A DNA stretch of 55,121 bases from Planctomycetota bacterium (lineage in GTDB: Bacteria; Planctomycetota; MHYJ01; WSZJ01), in the NCBI GenBank assembly GCA_009773755.1, contig WSZJ01000068.1, positions 1-55,121 of the forward strand, read 5' to 3'. The translations under genes were made by a program, and so were the position numbers. Numbering within the stretch: the stretch's first letter is position 1; each line of letters opens with the position of its first letter. The notes beneath the pieces are model-generated. The model was not told the DNA's origin, made no database searches, and worked only from the letters and a program-made list of their open reading frames with translations. Positions 26,518 through 35,795 of this stretch are shown piece by piece.

Positions 26518-29082
26518 CTAGGCCAGGGTCACGAGGCCGGAATCGCCGTCGACGGTGAGTGATTGGCCGTCCTTTACCTGGTCCAGGAGACCCGCGATGT
26601 TGACGACGGCGGGGAGGCCGTATTCGCGCGCTACGATCGCGCCGTGAGAGAGCATGCCGCCCGTTTCCATGACGACCGCGGAGGCGCGGAGGAAGAGCGG
26701 CGTCCAGCCGGGGTCGGTCGATGGCGCTACGAGAATGTCGCCCTGTTTCAGACGACCTCCATCGGCCGGGTGTCGGATCACGCGGGCCGGGCCGGTCGCC
26801 TGGCCGGAAGAGACCGCCAGCCCCTTCAGTGTTTTTATTCCGGCTGCGTTTTTCCCGGGAGCGGGATGCGGTTGCGGGGCCGAGCCGTCGGCGTGGATCA
26901 GGTCCGGGGGGAGCTGCTTCTCCCAGCGCGCCATCTGCGCTTTCCGGTCCGCCACCAGCTCGCGCAGCCCGCGGCCGTCCCATTCGCCGCGCAGCCAGGC
27001 CTCGACCTCGGGCCACGCGAGGTGAAACACGTCCTGCGGCGAATCCGCGATCTTCGCCGCGACGAGGCGGTGGCCCATCTCGAGAAGCGCCCGCCGCATC
27101 GGCTGCACCTGCGCGACCAGCCCGGACTTCGCGCGCTCCCGGAGCGCCGCGCCTTCCCGGGCGCGCCTCACGAGCCACGCGATCTGCGGCCGGCGGAAAA
27201 AGGTGATGCCGCGGACTTCGCGTTCTGCGACCGTGCGGCGCTCCCTCGCGACGTCATCGGGGCGCTTCCCGTGTCCGTCGAGTATCTGGCGCACCTGCTC
27301 GACGAGCCACGAGGAGTCCTCGTTCCAGCGCGGCGAGGCGATTTCCGCTTCGTAGACGGCGCGGTGGCCGAAATCGGCGAGGAAGCGGGCGAGTTCCTGG
27401 CGGAAGGGGGAGGAATCCGGCAGCGATTTCAAATCGTCGGTTCCCGCCTTGAGCTTTTCGACGGCGGCGGGATCGCGGCGCGCCGCGTCGGCGATGTCGA
27501 ACAGACGCGTCCCCTGCTGGGCCGAAACGACGGCGCCCGAGCCGGCGACGAGGGCGGAGGCGATCGCGATACCGCGGCCGGGGGCGAGCTTCTCGAGGAG
27601 TTTTTCGAGTTCCGCCTGCCAGGCGAGGGCGGAAGCGGTGAGCATGAACGGCTTGCTGAACGCAACCTGGACGAGCGAGATGCGCTCGAGCAGTGCGAGC
27701 AGTTGCGCGACGGAGAGCGCGGCCATGTCGACGCCGAGGAGCTCCTTCGATTGCCGGAAGACTCTCTCGATTTCCGGCGGGACGGTTTTCGGGAGCCGAA
27801 GGAGCACGCGCGCCGCCTTCAGAAGACGCAGGAGGCGCGGCCACCCCCTGCGGCCCGACAGGGGATTTCCCGCCGGGACCGGGATCGGCGCCTGGTGCCC
27901 GCCCATGCTGCGGTTGGATTCCCATGGCGGCACGCCGAAGCAGTCGTAGAACGCCCACTGAAGCGACGTGACGTCGAAATAGCCGCGTCCGGAGAACCGC
28001 CGGATGACCTCCATTCCGGCAGGTACGGGAAAACCGACGCTGCGAGGGTATTCCCAGATCATGAAGCGGAGCACGTTCAGGACGCAGGACCATGTCATGG
28101 CCGTCATCACGAACGGAACCGCGTCGCGGATGTTTGCGTTCGACCAGACCGTGGGCAGATGGGCCGCGCCCGCAAACGTCACGCGCGGAACTCGCGTGAC
28201 GGGGCGGGCCTGGAGGAGGTGAAAGCGCTTCCCGTCGAAGACCCATTCGAGGTCCTGCGGATCCTGGCCGTCGCCGAGGGCCCAGGCGGCGCGGAGAGCG
28301 AGGCGGCCGAGGGCGAGGGTCTGAACGTCGTCGAGCGTGGGAGGGCCGGAGCGCGATTCGACGGCGAGGCCCAAAAGCGTCAGCGCAACGGTGATCTCCT
28401 CGGGATTCACGGCGCCGCTGACCACGGCTTCCCCCGCGCCGCGCGACGCGCTGATCGTGATGGCGTCGCGACGGCCGGAGCGCGGATCGCACGTGAACGC
28501 GACGCCTGCGGACTGCGCCGGCACCATGCGGCAGACGACCACGGCGCAGGCGACGTCATCGTCCGGGACGAGGAAGCGGCGGCGGTATGCGAGCGCCTGC
28601 GGGGTCCACAGTGAGGCGTAGACTTCGCGGACGGCACGCAGGACGGAATCGGCCCCGATCACGTCGAGGACGCTCCGGTGCACTCCGGCGAACGAGGTCG
28701 AGCCGCCGTCCTCGGCGGTCGCGCTCGAGCGCACGGCGACGGCCGCGCGGTCCAGGCCGCTTCGCGCCAGCGATTGACGCAGTGCGTCAACGACCGCGGC
28801 GGGAAGCGGCGCCGCTTCGATCGTCGTGCGCAGGAGCTGCATCCGATCCGTGAGGCTCGCAGACGCCGCTTCCCTGGCTCCCACCCGCGCGAATTCCGCC
28901 GAGAGCCGCTTCAGCGCCCCTGATACCATGAACTCCCGATAGGAATCGGCCGACAGCACGAAGCCGTGGGGCACGGGGAACCCGTAGCGCGCGAGCCGCC
29001 CGAGGTTCCAGCCCTTGCCGCCCGCGAGGCGAGGTCCCGCGCGAAACGCGGCGTCCCAGGAAAGCACGAGGGGAGATGTCAC
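26518..29082 (-). CDS. Rifampin phosphotransferase-like / PEP-synthase-like dikinase
   Basis: 854 residues, GTG start. Three-domain layout: PPDK-type ATP-grasp (about 1-300, with GGKGWNLGRL, AVRSSATAEDG, SFAGVH and LQARPVT), a helical middle domain (about 305-760), and a swivelling phosphohistidine domain with TGGMLSHGAIVAREYG, His about 813. The PEP/pyruvate TIM barrel of true PEP synthase is absent. Length and layout match rifampin phosphotransferases (about 860 residues, His near 825), which transfer the ATP beta-phosphate to a small molecule. The middle domain decides the acceptor and cannot be read here, so rifamycin inactivation is only one possibility. Confidence 0.8.
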   Translation of the reverse strand: MTSPLVLSWDAAFRAGPRLAGGKGWNLGRLARYGFPVPHGFVLSADSYREFMVSGALKRLSAEFARVGAREAASASLTDRMQLLRTTIEAAPLPAAVVDALRQSLARSGLDRAAVAVRSSATAEDGGSTSFAGVHRSVLDVIGADSVLRAVREVYASLWTPQALAYRRRFLVPDDDVACAVVVCRMVPAQSAGVAFTCDPRSGRRDAITISASRGAGEAVVSGAVNPEEITVALTLLGLAVESRSGPPTLDDVQTLALGRLALRAAWALGDGQDPQDLEWVFDGKRFHLLQARPVTRVPRVTFAGAAHLPTVWSNANIRDAVPFVMTAMTWSCVLNVLRFMIWEYPRSVGFPVPAGMEVIRRFSGRGYFDVTSLQWAFYDCFGVPPWESNRSMGGHQAPIPVPAGNPLSGRRGWPRLLRLLKAARVLLRLPKTVPPEIERVFRQSKELLGVDMAALSVAQLLALLERISLVQVAFSKPFMLTASALAWQAELEKLLEKLAPGRGIAIASALVAGSGAVVSAQQGTRLFDIADAARRDPAAVEKLKAGTDDLKSLPDSSPFRQELARFLADFGHRAVYEAEIASPRWNEDSSWLVEQVRQILDGHGKRPDDVARERRTVAEREVRGITFFRRPQIAWLVRRAREGAALRERAKSGLVAQVQPMRRALLEMGHRLVAAKIADSPQDVFHLAWPEVEAWLRGEWDGRGLRELVADRKAQMARWEKQLPPDLIHADGSAPQPHPAPGKNAAGIKTLKGLAVSSGQATGPARVIRHPADGGRLKQGDILVAPSTDPGWTPLFLRASAVVMETGGMLSHGAIVAREYGLPAVVNIAGLLDQVKDGQSLTVDGDSGLVTLA

Positions 29083-29088
29083 CGCGCG

Positions 29089-29094
29089 ATTGTA
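29089..29094 (-). promoter_or_regulatory. Candidate -10 element (TACAAT) of a leaderless promoter
   Basis: On the minus strand TACAAT lies six bases before the GTG at 29082, with no Shine-Dalgarno and no clear -35. The arrangement matches that before the gene at 2749. Confidence 0.35.
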
Positions 29095-29107
29095 GCCGCG
29101 CGGGAAG

Positions 29108-29133
29108 CGGAGGGCCGGGGGACCGGCCCTCCG
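29108..29133 (-). terminator. Strong GC hairpin after the DUF3160 gene
   Basis: A perfect 11-bp stem (CGGAGGGCCGG with CCGGCCCTCCG) closes on a GGGA tetraloop. It lies 10 nt past the stop of the DUF3160 fusion and before the next gene on the same strand. No T-run follows, so it may terminate weakly or block exonucleases. Confidence 0.5.
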
Positions 29134-29142
29134 TCCCGGGCG

Positions 29143-32112
29143 TTACTTGGAACGGAAAGACGTCGTCCAGGCGGGCTGCGCAGGCGGGTGATCCGAGGCG
29201 AGCAGGTCGCGCCAGGCCTTGTCCGTCAGCCGGTCGTCCATCGGGTGCCGGAACTCGAAGTACGTCAGGACCGGACCTGCCGCCAGAGTCAGCGTTCCGT
29301 CGGCCTGCCTGACACAAACCACCGCGATCTCGAGCGGGCCCGTGCCCTCTTCGAGGACTTCCTTTGAGTTCTGGTCGGTATGGACATCCGCGATGATCTG
29401 CGTGCCCTGGTAAGGCAAGGCGTCCAGTTTCGCCCGCAGCTCGTTCGCCGTCTTCGTGTCGTTCTGGATTGCCGCCTGCTCCCAGGCCGTCTCCAGCTCC
29501 CGCCTCCGCACGTCCAGCTCCTTCACGGCGTCCCCGAAGTTGTTGACGAACAGCGCGTCCTCCTCCGCCAGCGTCTTCCCGGCGAGCTCCTGCTCCGCGA
29601 TGGAGTGGAGGCGGAGGAGAAGCGCCTCGAGCCGGCGGAGGCGTTCGGTGGAGTAGCGGTCGAGGACTTTGAGATCCGAGAGCGTGGCCTGCATCATCCG
29701 GACGGTGGACAGAAGACGCCCCAGGAATTCGGCGTCCGGCTCGACGAAGCCCGGCGCCGGAGGTTCGGGCTCTTCCTCGAGGGTCAGTGTATAGGACTGC
29801 TTGGCGTACAGGATGGTGTCGTGCCGGAGCTGCGCCCAGGAGGCGAGTGCGGTCGTGAGGGCCTTGTCGTGCCACGCCGTGGTGGTCATGAATGTCGGGT
29901 ATCCCTCGCCATAGGGCCGCAGCAGCGCCTGGAGGCCGTAAAGCCACGACCAGTACAGGTTGCGGTTCCAGTCGCGCGGTGTGAGCCGCGAGAACTCGGC
30001 TCTCAGGGCTTCGACCGGCACCTCGTGTTTCAGGTTCTCTCCGGTCTCGTTCGTGCCGTAGGCATCGTCGCCGAGCGTCGTCAGGATTGACCGAGCCCGT
30101 GCAGAGCCGAGGACCGACATGACGTCCAGACCTCTAGGGAATCCGCGGATCGGGCCGTCGTCCGTCACGACGCAGGTGAACATGTCGCAGCGACCATTCC
30201 GGGGCGGCCCGACGACCGGGAACACCAGCCGGCCCAGGATGTACGAGTCGGGCACGAAGCGCTGGCCCATGAGCCGGAACCCTTCCGATTTCACGAGCGC
30301 CTTGTGGAGGTCTTCAGGATTGCCGAGTCCATTCGAAGTGGCCTGTCCCCCCGTCCCGCTGTAGATCGCGGGAAGGCGGGACTTGGCAAGCTCGGCGCGA
30401 AGCGCATCGAGGCGCTCCGGGCGGGCCAGCTCCGACAACGCTTCGGCGGAATTCATCACGGGACCCAGCGCAGCGGCATATTGCTGCATGCCCAGGTCGT
30501 CGGCGAGGCCGACGAAAAACGCCGTGACCGAGTAGATGCGCTTCCAGAGATCCGACGCCTTCCTCCCGTCCGCGACCGTTCCCGTGGCCAGCAGCCGCGT
30601 CATCGCGGCCGCGCCGATCGTCTGAGCGGCGGCCTCGCGCTCTGAGACCAGGTAGGGGTGCACCGACTGGTACGAGTGCGGATCGCCCCCGTTGAGGAGG
30701 AACGTCATCCGGCCGAACCACATCATCGCCAGGAAGTAGCGCTTCAGGACCTCGCTCTGCGTGTAATGCCCGCGCGGCACGTACTGTGAAAAGTCCTCCG
30801 AATACCGGAAGAGCGGCCACTCCTCCTCCGCATTCTCGGGCTCGGGCCAGAACCCTGCGTGGGCCTTCATTTTCGAGGTTACGAGCTCCACGTCCGCGCG
30901 CACCTCCTCCGCCGGGGCGAACCCCGGCTTCAGCGTTTTCAGGCCGACCGAAGCGAACACCCAGGCCTTTCGGCAACCTTCCCGTGCTGCGGGGGAAGCG
31001 ACGGAGGTCTCCTTCGCCAGTCCGCGCTCGAGCATTTCCGCCATCGCCGTCACGTCGCCGGCCAGTTCCGCCTCCTCGACGTCCCGAAGCGCTTCGTCGA
31101 ACTGGATGTGAAGCAGATGCAGGAGGGAGTCGCTGGTGACGAAGATGGGAAGGCCGTTGTCGGCCAGGCCTTTGTAGGCATCTACGACGTTGTCGGTCTT
31201 CGTCGATCCGGGTTCGTCGGCTCCGAGCTGCCGGAGGATTACGAAACCGTTGGCGCGGAGTCGCGGGTCGTTCGGGTTGAGTCCGAGAGCAGACTCGAAT
31301 ATTCCCGCATTGAGGACCGCCGCGGGGTCGAGGGGAAGGGTGTAGCCCTTGATGGAGGGGACCTGTTTCGACGGGACGGGCGTCCATCGATCCGTGAAGG
31401 CCGCGGCGAGGTCCGCGACGTTTCGGGAAGGGGCGGCGCCGTCCTCGGCGTACACCTGTTCGCCGCGGTGGGCGGCGACTGAGCCGAACGGGTTGACGAA
31501 CTGGACGATGCCCGCGGCGACGAACACTGTCGCGGCGAGGCGTTTGGCGTTCATGGGAGTTTCCTCTACGGGTTGGACGGAAATGTAAAACTGCGTCCCC
31601 AAGGCGGTCGCGACGCCCGCGGGGGTTTCGACGGAGAAGGGTTCGGAGGCCGGCTGGACGGTGCAGGAGAGCGTGCCCGAGTCGAGGCGCAGGCGGCGCG
31701 GTGAGAGGACGGCGAACTTCGCGCCGGGGGAAGAGACGACGCTGACCGCGTCCAGCGCGGCGGAGACGGGCTGGTGGCCTTTGAAGAGTTTCACCTTGCC
31801 GATGAAATAGGAGGCGCCCAGCATGATCAGCAGGCCGGCGGCGCAAGCGGCCAGGGCCGTCGTTTTCGCCCGGGACTTCCGCCCCTCGAGCCGGGATTCG
31901 GTCTTTCTCGCCTGCCTGTCCGCAAATCCCACGGGCGGCTCACACCCGTTCATCGCCTCATTTAGCTCTGCCACCAGCCGCTCCGCCTCGGCGCGCCGCT
32001 TCTCGCACGCGGCGCAGCTTTTCACGTGCTCACCAATCGCCGAGGAGCGCGCTTCGTCCAGGTCCCCCTGCACGAACAGCTCGAAGTCGTTCTCGAAATC
32101 ACGGCACGTCAT
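29143..32112 (-). CDS. Anti-sigma factor (zinc finger, TM, FecR-like) fused to DUF3160
   Basis: 989 residues. Residues 1-60 form a ZAS-type anti-sigma zinc finger with HVKSCAAC. One membrane helix follows (ALAACAAGLLIMLGASYFIG, about 87-106). Residues about 120-230 are a FecR-like beta domain (SVETPAGVATALGTQFYI, then AAHRGEQVYAEDG). The remaining about 730 residues match DUF3160, with signatures such as PIFVTSDSLLHLLH and HYTQSEVLKRYFLAMMWFGR. The ATG overlaps the sigma-factor stop by 4 nt. The layout implies that a large extracytoplasmic DUF3160 domain sits on the same chain as the cytoplasmic sigma-binding finger. An internal ATG (MNAKRLAATV) sits near residue 188. Confidence 0.85.
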   Translation of the reverse strand: MTCRDFENDFELFVQGDLDEARSSAIGEHVKSCAACEKRRAEAERLVAELNEAMNGCEPPVGFADRQARKTESRLEGRKSRAKTTALAACAAGLLIMLGASYFIGKVKLFKGHQPVSAALDAVSVVSSPGAKFAVLSPRRLRLDSGTLSCTVQPASEPFSVETPAGVATALGTQFYISVQPVEETPMNAKRLAATVFVAAGIVQFVNPFGSVAAHRGEQVYAEDGAAPSRNVADLAAAFTDRWTPVPSKQVPSIKGYTLPLDPAAVLNAGIFESALGLNPNDPRLRANGFVILRQLGADEPGSTKTDNVVDAYKGLADNGLPIFVTSDSLLHLLHIQFDEALRDVEEAELAGDVTAMAEMLERGLAKETSVASPAAREGCRKAWVFASVGLKTLKPGFAPAEEVRADVELVTSKMKAHAGFWPEPENAEEEWPLFRYSEDFSQYVPRGHYTQSEVLKRYFLAMMWFGRMTFLLNGGDPHSYQSVHPYLVSEREAAAQTIGAAAMTRLLATGTVADGRKASDLWKRIYSVTAFFVGLADDLGMQQYAAALGPVMNSAEALSELARPERLDALRAELAKSRLPAIYSGTGGQATSNGLGNPEDLHKALVKSEGFRLMGQRFVPDSYILGRLVFPVVGPPRNGRCDMFTCVVTDDGPIRGFPRGLDVMSVLGSARARSILTTLGDDAYGTNETGENLKHEVPVEALRAEFSRLTPRDWNRNLYWSWLYGLQALLRPYGEGYPTFMTTTAWHDKALTTALASWAQLRHDTILYAKQSYTLTLEEEPEPPAPGFVEPDAEFLGRLLSTVRMMQATLSDLKVLDRYSTERLRRLEALLLRLHSIAEQELAGKTLAEEDALFVNNFGDAVKELDVRRRELETAWEQAAIQNDTKTANELRAKLDALPYQGTQIIADVHTDQNSKEVLEEGTGPLEIAVVCVRQADGTLTLAAGPVLTYFEFRHPMDDRLTDKAWRDLLASDHPPAQPAWTTSFRSK

Positions 32113-32630
32113 TCGGGCCTCCCCGCGGCGGTCAGCCGGCCGCGCAATTTCGCGTAGGTCCGGGAGAGCGAGGAGGTGACGGAGCCAAGCGGCCGCCCCG
32201 TCTTCTCCGCGATTTCACGGCAGGTGAGTCCTTCTCCGTGGCGCATGTGGAGCAACGCCTGCTCCGCGTCGTCTAGCCCGTCCAGCGCGACCTCGACCGG
32301 CGCGGGCGCTTCCGCCGCGGCCGGGACCAGCTCTTCGTCGAGCGGCGCCGCGCCGTCTGCCGCGCGCCGGCGCCGCCTCGCCGTTTCCTGGCACGTGTGA
32401 CGCGCGATGCCGAAGAGCCACCCGGCGACGTCTGCGGGCGCCACCGTCGCACTTCCTTCCCACGACCGCATGAACGTCTCCTGCACGGCGTCCTCCGCGA
32501 GTTGCCGGTCGCCGAGCCGGCGCGCGCAATAACGAAAGAGCGCGTCGGCGTAGCGCCGGACGATTTCGGAAAATCCTTCCGGGCGTCCCGACCGTCGGAG
32601 CGCCAGGAGGGCGGTGTCGGTCCTGCTCAT
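32109..32630 (-). CDS. ECF RNA polymerase sigma factor
   Basis: 173 residues from the ATG at 32630, preceded by AGGGGA. The 35 extra upstream residues open in this frame lack ECF similarity. Region 2 is FSEIVRRYADALFRYCARRL through AEDAVQETFMRSWEG, and region 4 is ALLHMRHGEGLTCREIAEKT through GSVTSSLSRTYAKLRGRL. A Pro/Ala linker joins them. Its stop overlaps the anti-sigma/DUF3160 start (ATGA), the usual sigma/anti-sigma pairing. It would direct RNA polymerase to stress-response promoters when released by the anti-sigma. The gene is divergent from the PQQ/TPR lipoprotein gene. Confidence 0.93.
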   Translation of the reverse strand: MSRTDTALLALRRSGRPEGFSEIVRRYADALFRYCARRLGDRQLAEDAVQETFMRSWEGSATVAPADVAGWLFGIARHTCQETARRRRRAADGAAPLDEELVPAAAEAPAPVEVALDGLDDAEQALLHMRHGEGLTCREIAEKTGRPLGSVTSSLSRTYAKLRGRLTAAGRPE

Positions 32631-32838
32631 CGCATCCCCTCGGTGCCTGTGAATGACGCGGCGAGTCGATTCTGCTGCACGAAAACGCGCGCGGCCCGCG
32701 AATTCCGACGAAATCCATAAACCGAAGCGCTTCAAGGGTTTGCAAATGGGCCTTCCGTTGTTTGCGGAAACCTCCCCGGCGCATTTCTGCCGCGCGGTTC
32801 TGCTTCTCCGGCCGGGAACATGGAGTTACCTTCGCGGG
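32631..32838. promoter_or_regulatory. Divergent intergenic region with short palindrome
   Basis: The 208 nt between the ECF gene (-) and the lipoprotein gene (+) must hold both promoters. A 10-bp palindrome GAAGCGCTTC lies at 32724-32733, roughly in the middle. I cannot identify a convincing ECF -35/-10 pair. Confidence 0.3.
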
Positions 32839-34734
32839 ATGAACACGCTTCTTCGTTGCTCACGCTGCCGGGCTCTTTCCGGTTTCGCCCTCGCCGCGCT
32901 TCTTGGAGCCTGCTCTTCCGGCACGGAACCCGAGGGGCGCCGGGAGGGAGAAATGCAGCACCTCGATCCCGGTGACGCCAAAGGGAACACGGTACCGGTG
33001 CCGAAAGGGCTTCCTCCGGTGGCTGCGGCGCCCGGCGACGACTGGACGCAGTTCGGGCACGACGCGCTTCGCAGTTTCGTGTCGAAGGAAGCGATCGACC
33101 TACCTTTCACGGTGGCGTGGACGTGGAAGCCGGAAGCGCCGGCGAAGTTTGTGGCGAACGCGGTCGCCGCGGCGGGGTACGTGCACGTGCACTGCGTGGC
33201 GGAGGGGAACGGGCAGGGGATGCAGTCGGGGTTCCGGAACCCTTGGCTCGTCACGCTGGGGGCGATGACGGGGGAGTACCGGGGCGGATTTACGCCGCAG
33301 AAGGACGTGACGCAGGGGAACTGGCTGGCGGTCTTCGAGGACTTCAACGTCCTCTACATCGACGACGCGCTCGGCGCGTACGACTGCCGGACCTTTTCGG
33401 ACAAGCGGTGGAAGGCGCTGGACCGGTGGGGGCCGCTCGCAGTCGACCACCAGCTCAAGATCGTGCTGCACGTGAACAACATCATGGCGGACGCCGATTT
33501 TCCGCTCGTGGAAGCGCACAAGCTGTCGGGCTCGAGCCTCTGGCAGAACAACATCTGGAAGATCAAGAAGGGCGAAGGAATCATCTCGGTGCACGAGGTG
33601 AACGTGAACCAGGGGATCTGCCTCTGCGCGCTGCGCTACGAGCAGGCGCCCGGGCCGAAGGACGGGATTTACGCGTGGGAATGGCAGAAGGGTGGGCAGC
33701 TCTGGCTCGTCGAGGGGAAATTCCGGAGCGTCGTGAGCGGAGCGAAGCGCGCTTACGTGGTGGACGACGCCGGCGAAGTGCGCGCTCTGGAATTGCGGAC
33801 CGGGAAAGAGCTTTGGAAGGCGACGTTCGGAGGACCGCTGGTGTCGTCCCCCGGGTTGTGGAAGGACCGGCTGGTCGCCCTGACGAAGCGCGGCGAGCTC
33901 ATTGCGATGGGCGCGGAAGAAAAGGAAGACGGGAAGACGCTGTGGACCGCCGCTGTCGACGGCGCGCAGACCGCCGAACCGCGCGTCGAAGGCGTCGGCG
34001 GCGCTTCCGGAAACGACCGGTCTTCGATCGTGCTGTCGGACTCGGGCCGGGCGCTGGTCTGCCTGAAGGGAGGGCTTGCGGTCCGCGATCTCGCCGACGG
34101 CAAGGAGATCGGCCGGTGGATGGCCGACGGCGCCGTCGCGGAGATGCTCAAGGACGGCCCGGTTTGCCCGATCCTCGCGCGCGGCACGATCGTGCTGTGT
34201 GGCAAGTCCGCGGTGGTCGCGCTCTGGACCGGCGGGTTTCTTAAGGAGAACGCCGCCGTCGTGCTGAAACAGGCCGACGCGCTCTCGAAGTCCGGCAAGA
34301 CAGCCGAAGCGATCCGAATCGCTCTCGCCGTCGCGGGCGTCGAAGGAATCAAGGACGACGCGAAGAAGAAGGCCGAGGCCGCCCTCGCCGCCGTCAACAA
34401 GCTCGGCGAGAAGGAGTACACCGACGTCCCCAAGCTCGAGGAAAAGGGCCACCTTTTCAAGGCGAAGTCTCTTTGCGACGACCTTGCGACGCGCTTCGCC
34501 GGCGCCGACGCCGGAAAGAAAGCCGCGGACAAGAGCGCCGCGCTCGCAAAGAAGCTCGAAGATCCCGCAGCCGCGAGCGAGGCCGGATTCAAGGAAGCCC
34601 AGTCCCTGGAGAGCGCGGGGAAGCGCAAAGAGGCGGCGCAGGGGTACAAGGCGGTGATGGAGAAATATCCGGACACGGAGTTCGGGAAAAAGGCTGCGGA
34701 CGCGTACCAGAAGGTGAAAAGTTACGACAAGTAG
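32839..34734 (+). CDS. Lipoprotein with PQQ-like beta-propeller and C-terminal TPR-like repeats
   Basis: ATG at 32839 is chosen for its lipoprotein signal (FALAALLGACSSG, lipobox LGAC); 631 residues. Residues about 70-440 carry PQQ/quinoprotein-type propeller repeats (AYVVDDAGEVRALELRTGKE; RLVALTKRGELIAMGAEE). Residues about 470-631 are Lys/Ala-rich helices with TPR-like spacing (KEAAQGYKAVMEKYPDTEFG). No redox cofactor residues are evident, so it is more likely a scaffold such as an outer-membrane assembly or polysaccharide-handling lipoprotein than a dehydrogenase. It lies 62 nt upstream of the FHA gene on the same strand. Confidence 0.8.
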   Translation: MNTLLRCSRCRALSGFALAALLGACSSGTEPEGRREGEMQHLDPGDAKGNTVPVPKGLPPVAAAPGDDWTQFGHDALRSFVSKEAIDLPFTVAWTWKPEAPAKFVANAVAAAGYVHVHCVAEGNGQGMQSGFRNPWLVTLGAMTGEYRGGFTPQKDVTQGNWLAVFEDFNVLYIDDALGAYDCRTFSDKRWKALDRWGPLAVDHQLKIVLHVNNIMADADFPLVEAHKLSGSSLWQNNIWKIKKGEGIISVHEVNVNQGICLCALRYEQAPGPKDGIYAWEWQKGGQLWLVEGKFRSVVSGAKRAYVVDDAGEVRALELRTGKELWKATFGGPLVSSPGLWKDRLVALTKRGELIAMGAEEKEDGKTLWTAAVDGAQTAEPRVEGVGGASGNDRSSIVLSDSGRALVCLKGGLAVRDLADGKEIGRWMADGAVAEMLKDGPVCPILARGTIVLCGKSAVVALWTGGFLKENAAVVLKQADALSKSGKTAEAIRIALAVAGVEGIKDDAKKKAEAALAAVNKLGEKEYTDVPKLEEKGHLFKAKSLCDDLATRFAGADAGKKAADKSAALAKKLEDPAAASEAGFKEAQSLESAGKRKEAAQGYKAVMEKYPDTEFGKKAADAYQKVKSYDK

Positions 34735-34738
34735 GCCG

Positions 34739-34765
34739 TTGGAAGTTGAAAGTTCGCGGTAAGAT
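34739..34765 (+). promoter_or_regulatory. Weak candidate promoter before the FHA gene
   Basis: TTGGAA (34739-34744) and TAAGAT (34760-34765) are separated by 15 bp. This is a modest match in the 62-nt gap before the gene at 34797. Confidence 0.25.
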
Positions 34766-34796
34766 CGGCACCTCTTCCCGGGAGAATCCTCAAGCG

Positions 34797-35795
34797 ATGT
34801 CCATTCCGTCCGACGAAAAATTCCGCAAGCTCGTGAGCAAGATGCTCTTCATGACCCCGGAGCAGCTTGAGAATCTCCGCTCGCTTCAGCTGGAGGCCTC
34901 GAACGCAGGAGCGAAGCTTTCCCTCTTCGAAATCGCGTACAGCGACGCGGTCCTGACGCAGGAACAGCTCGACAAGGTGCAACTCGCGGGCGAATACACC
35001 GACATGCTGGAAGAGGAGCGGAGGATCGGGGCGCTCGCGATCCAGAAGGGGCTGGCCAACGACGAGGAAATCGAAATCTGCATCGATACGCAGAAGTACG
35101 AGTTCGCGGCGCAGCGCGCTCTTCCGCGCCGGCTGACGGAGATCATGGTGGAAGCGGAGATTCTGACGGCGGAGACGTCGGCGGGGCTGATGCTGGCGTA
35201 TGCGGAGAGTCCGGCGCCGGGAGCCGCTCCGGCGACGCGAAAGAGCGGTTCCGCGACGATGCGTTCGGTGGGGAACGGTTCGGACCCGACTGTTCCGTAC
35301 GACACGAAGAGGCTGGAGGAAGTGGAAGCGATGGCGGAGGAGGTGGACGTGCCGCCGGACCTGTCGCCGGACGAGGACACTCAGCACAATGTCGAGCCGG
35401 ACGCGGCGCCGTCCATGGACACGCCGGTGCAGGGATCGGACCCGGCGCTCAGGACCACGGCGCCCGGCAGGAATCTGCCCGCCGATGCGGTCACGCGCCG
35501 CCTGACTGCCCGGCTGGTGCTCGAGACGGGAGAACTGACGGGCCGGATTGTCGCGCTGACGGGGCGCGGCCGGATCGGGCGACAGATGGGCTGCATGGTG
35601 CGGATCGACGACAGCCGGGCGAGCCGGGAGCACGCCCAGGTCGACTACGACGCGCAGCTCAAGCACCACTTTGTGACGGATCTCGAGAGCCGCAACGGGA
35701 CTTATGTGAACGACACGAAAATCGCCGAGCCTACGGTGCTGAATCCCGGGGACAAGATCCGGATCGGGGATACGGTGCTCAGGTACGAGGCTTAG
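34797..35795 (+). CDS. FHA-domain protein with helical N-terminus
   Basis: 332 residues from the ATG at 34797; the longer frame upstream overlaps the lipoprotein gene and is shadow. Residues 1-150 are charged and helical (KLVSKMLFMTPEQLENL). An acidic, Pro-rich linker follows (about 150-235). The FHA domain (about 240-332) has the phosphothreonine-binding signature GRIGRQMGCMV, SRASREHAQV and SRNGTYVND. It would bind Thr-phosphorylated partners, and the Ser/Thr kinase at 16245 is a possible source. Its stop overlaps the stop of the convergent DoxX gene. Confidence 0.9.
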   Translation: MSIPSDEKFRKLVSKMLFMTPEQLENLRSLQLEASNAGAKLSLFEIAYSDAVLTQEQLDKVQLAGEYTDMLEEERRIGALAIQKGLANDEEIEICIDTQKYEFAAQRALPRRLTEIMVEAEILTAETSAGLMLAYAESPAPGAAPATRKSGSATMRSVGNGSDPTVPYDTKRLEEVEAMAEEVDVPPDLSPDEDTQHNVEPDAAPSMDTPVQGSDPALRTTAPGRNLPADAVTRRLTARLVLETGELTGRIVALTGRGRIGRQMGCMVRIDDSRASREHAQVDYDAQLKHHFVTDLESRNGTYVNDTKIAEPTVLNPGDKIRIGDTVLRYEA

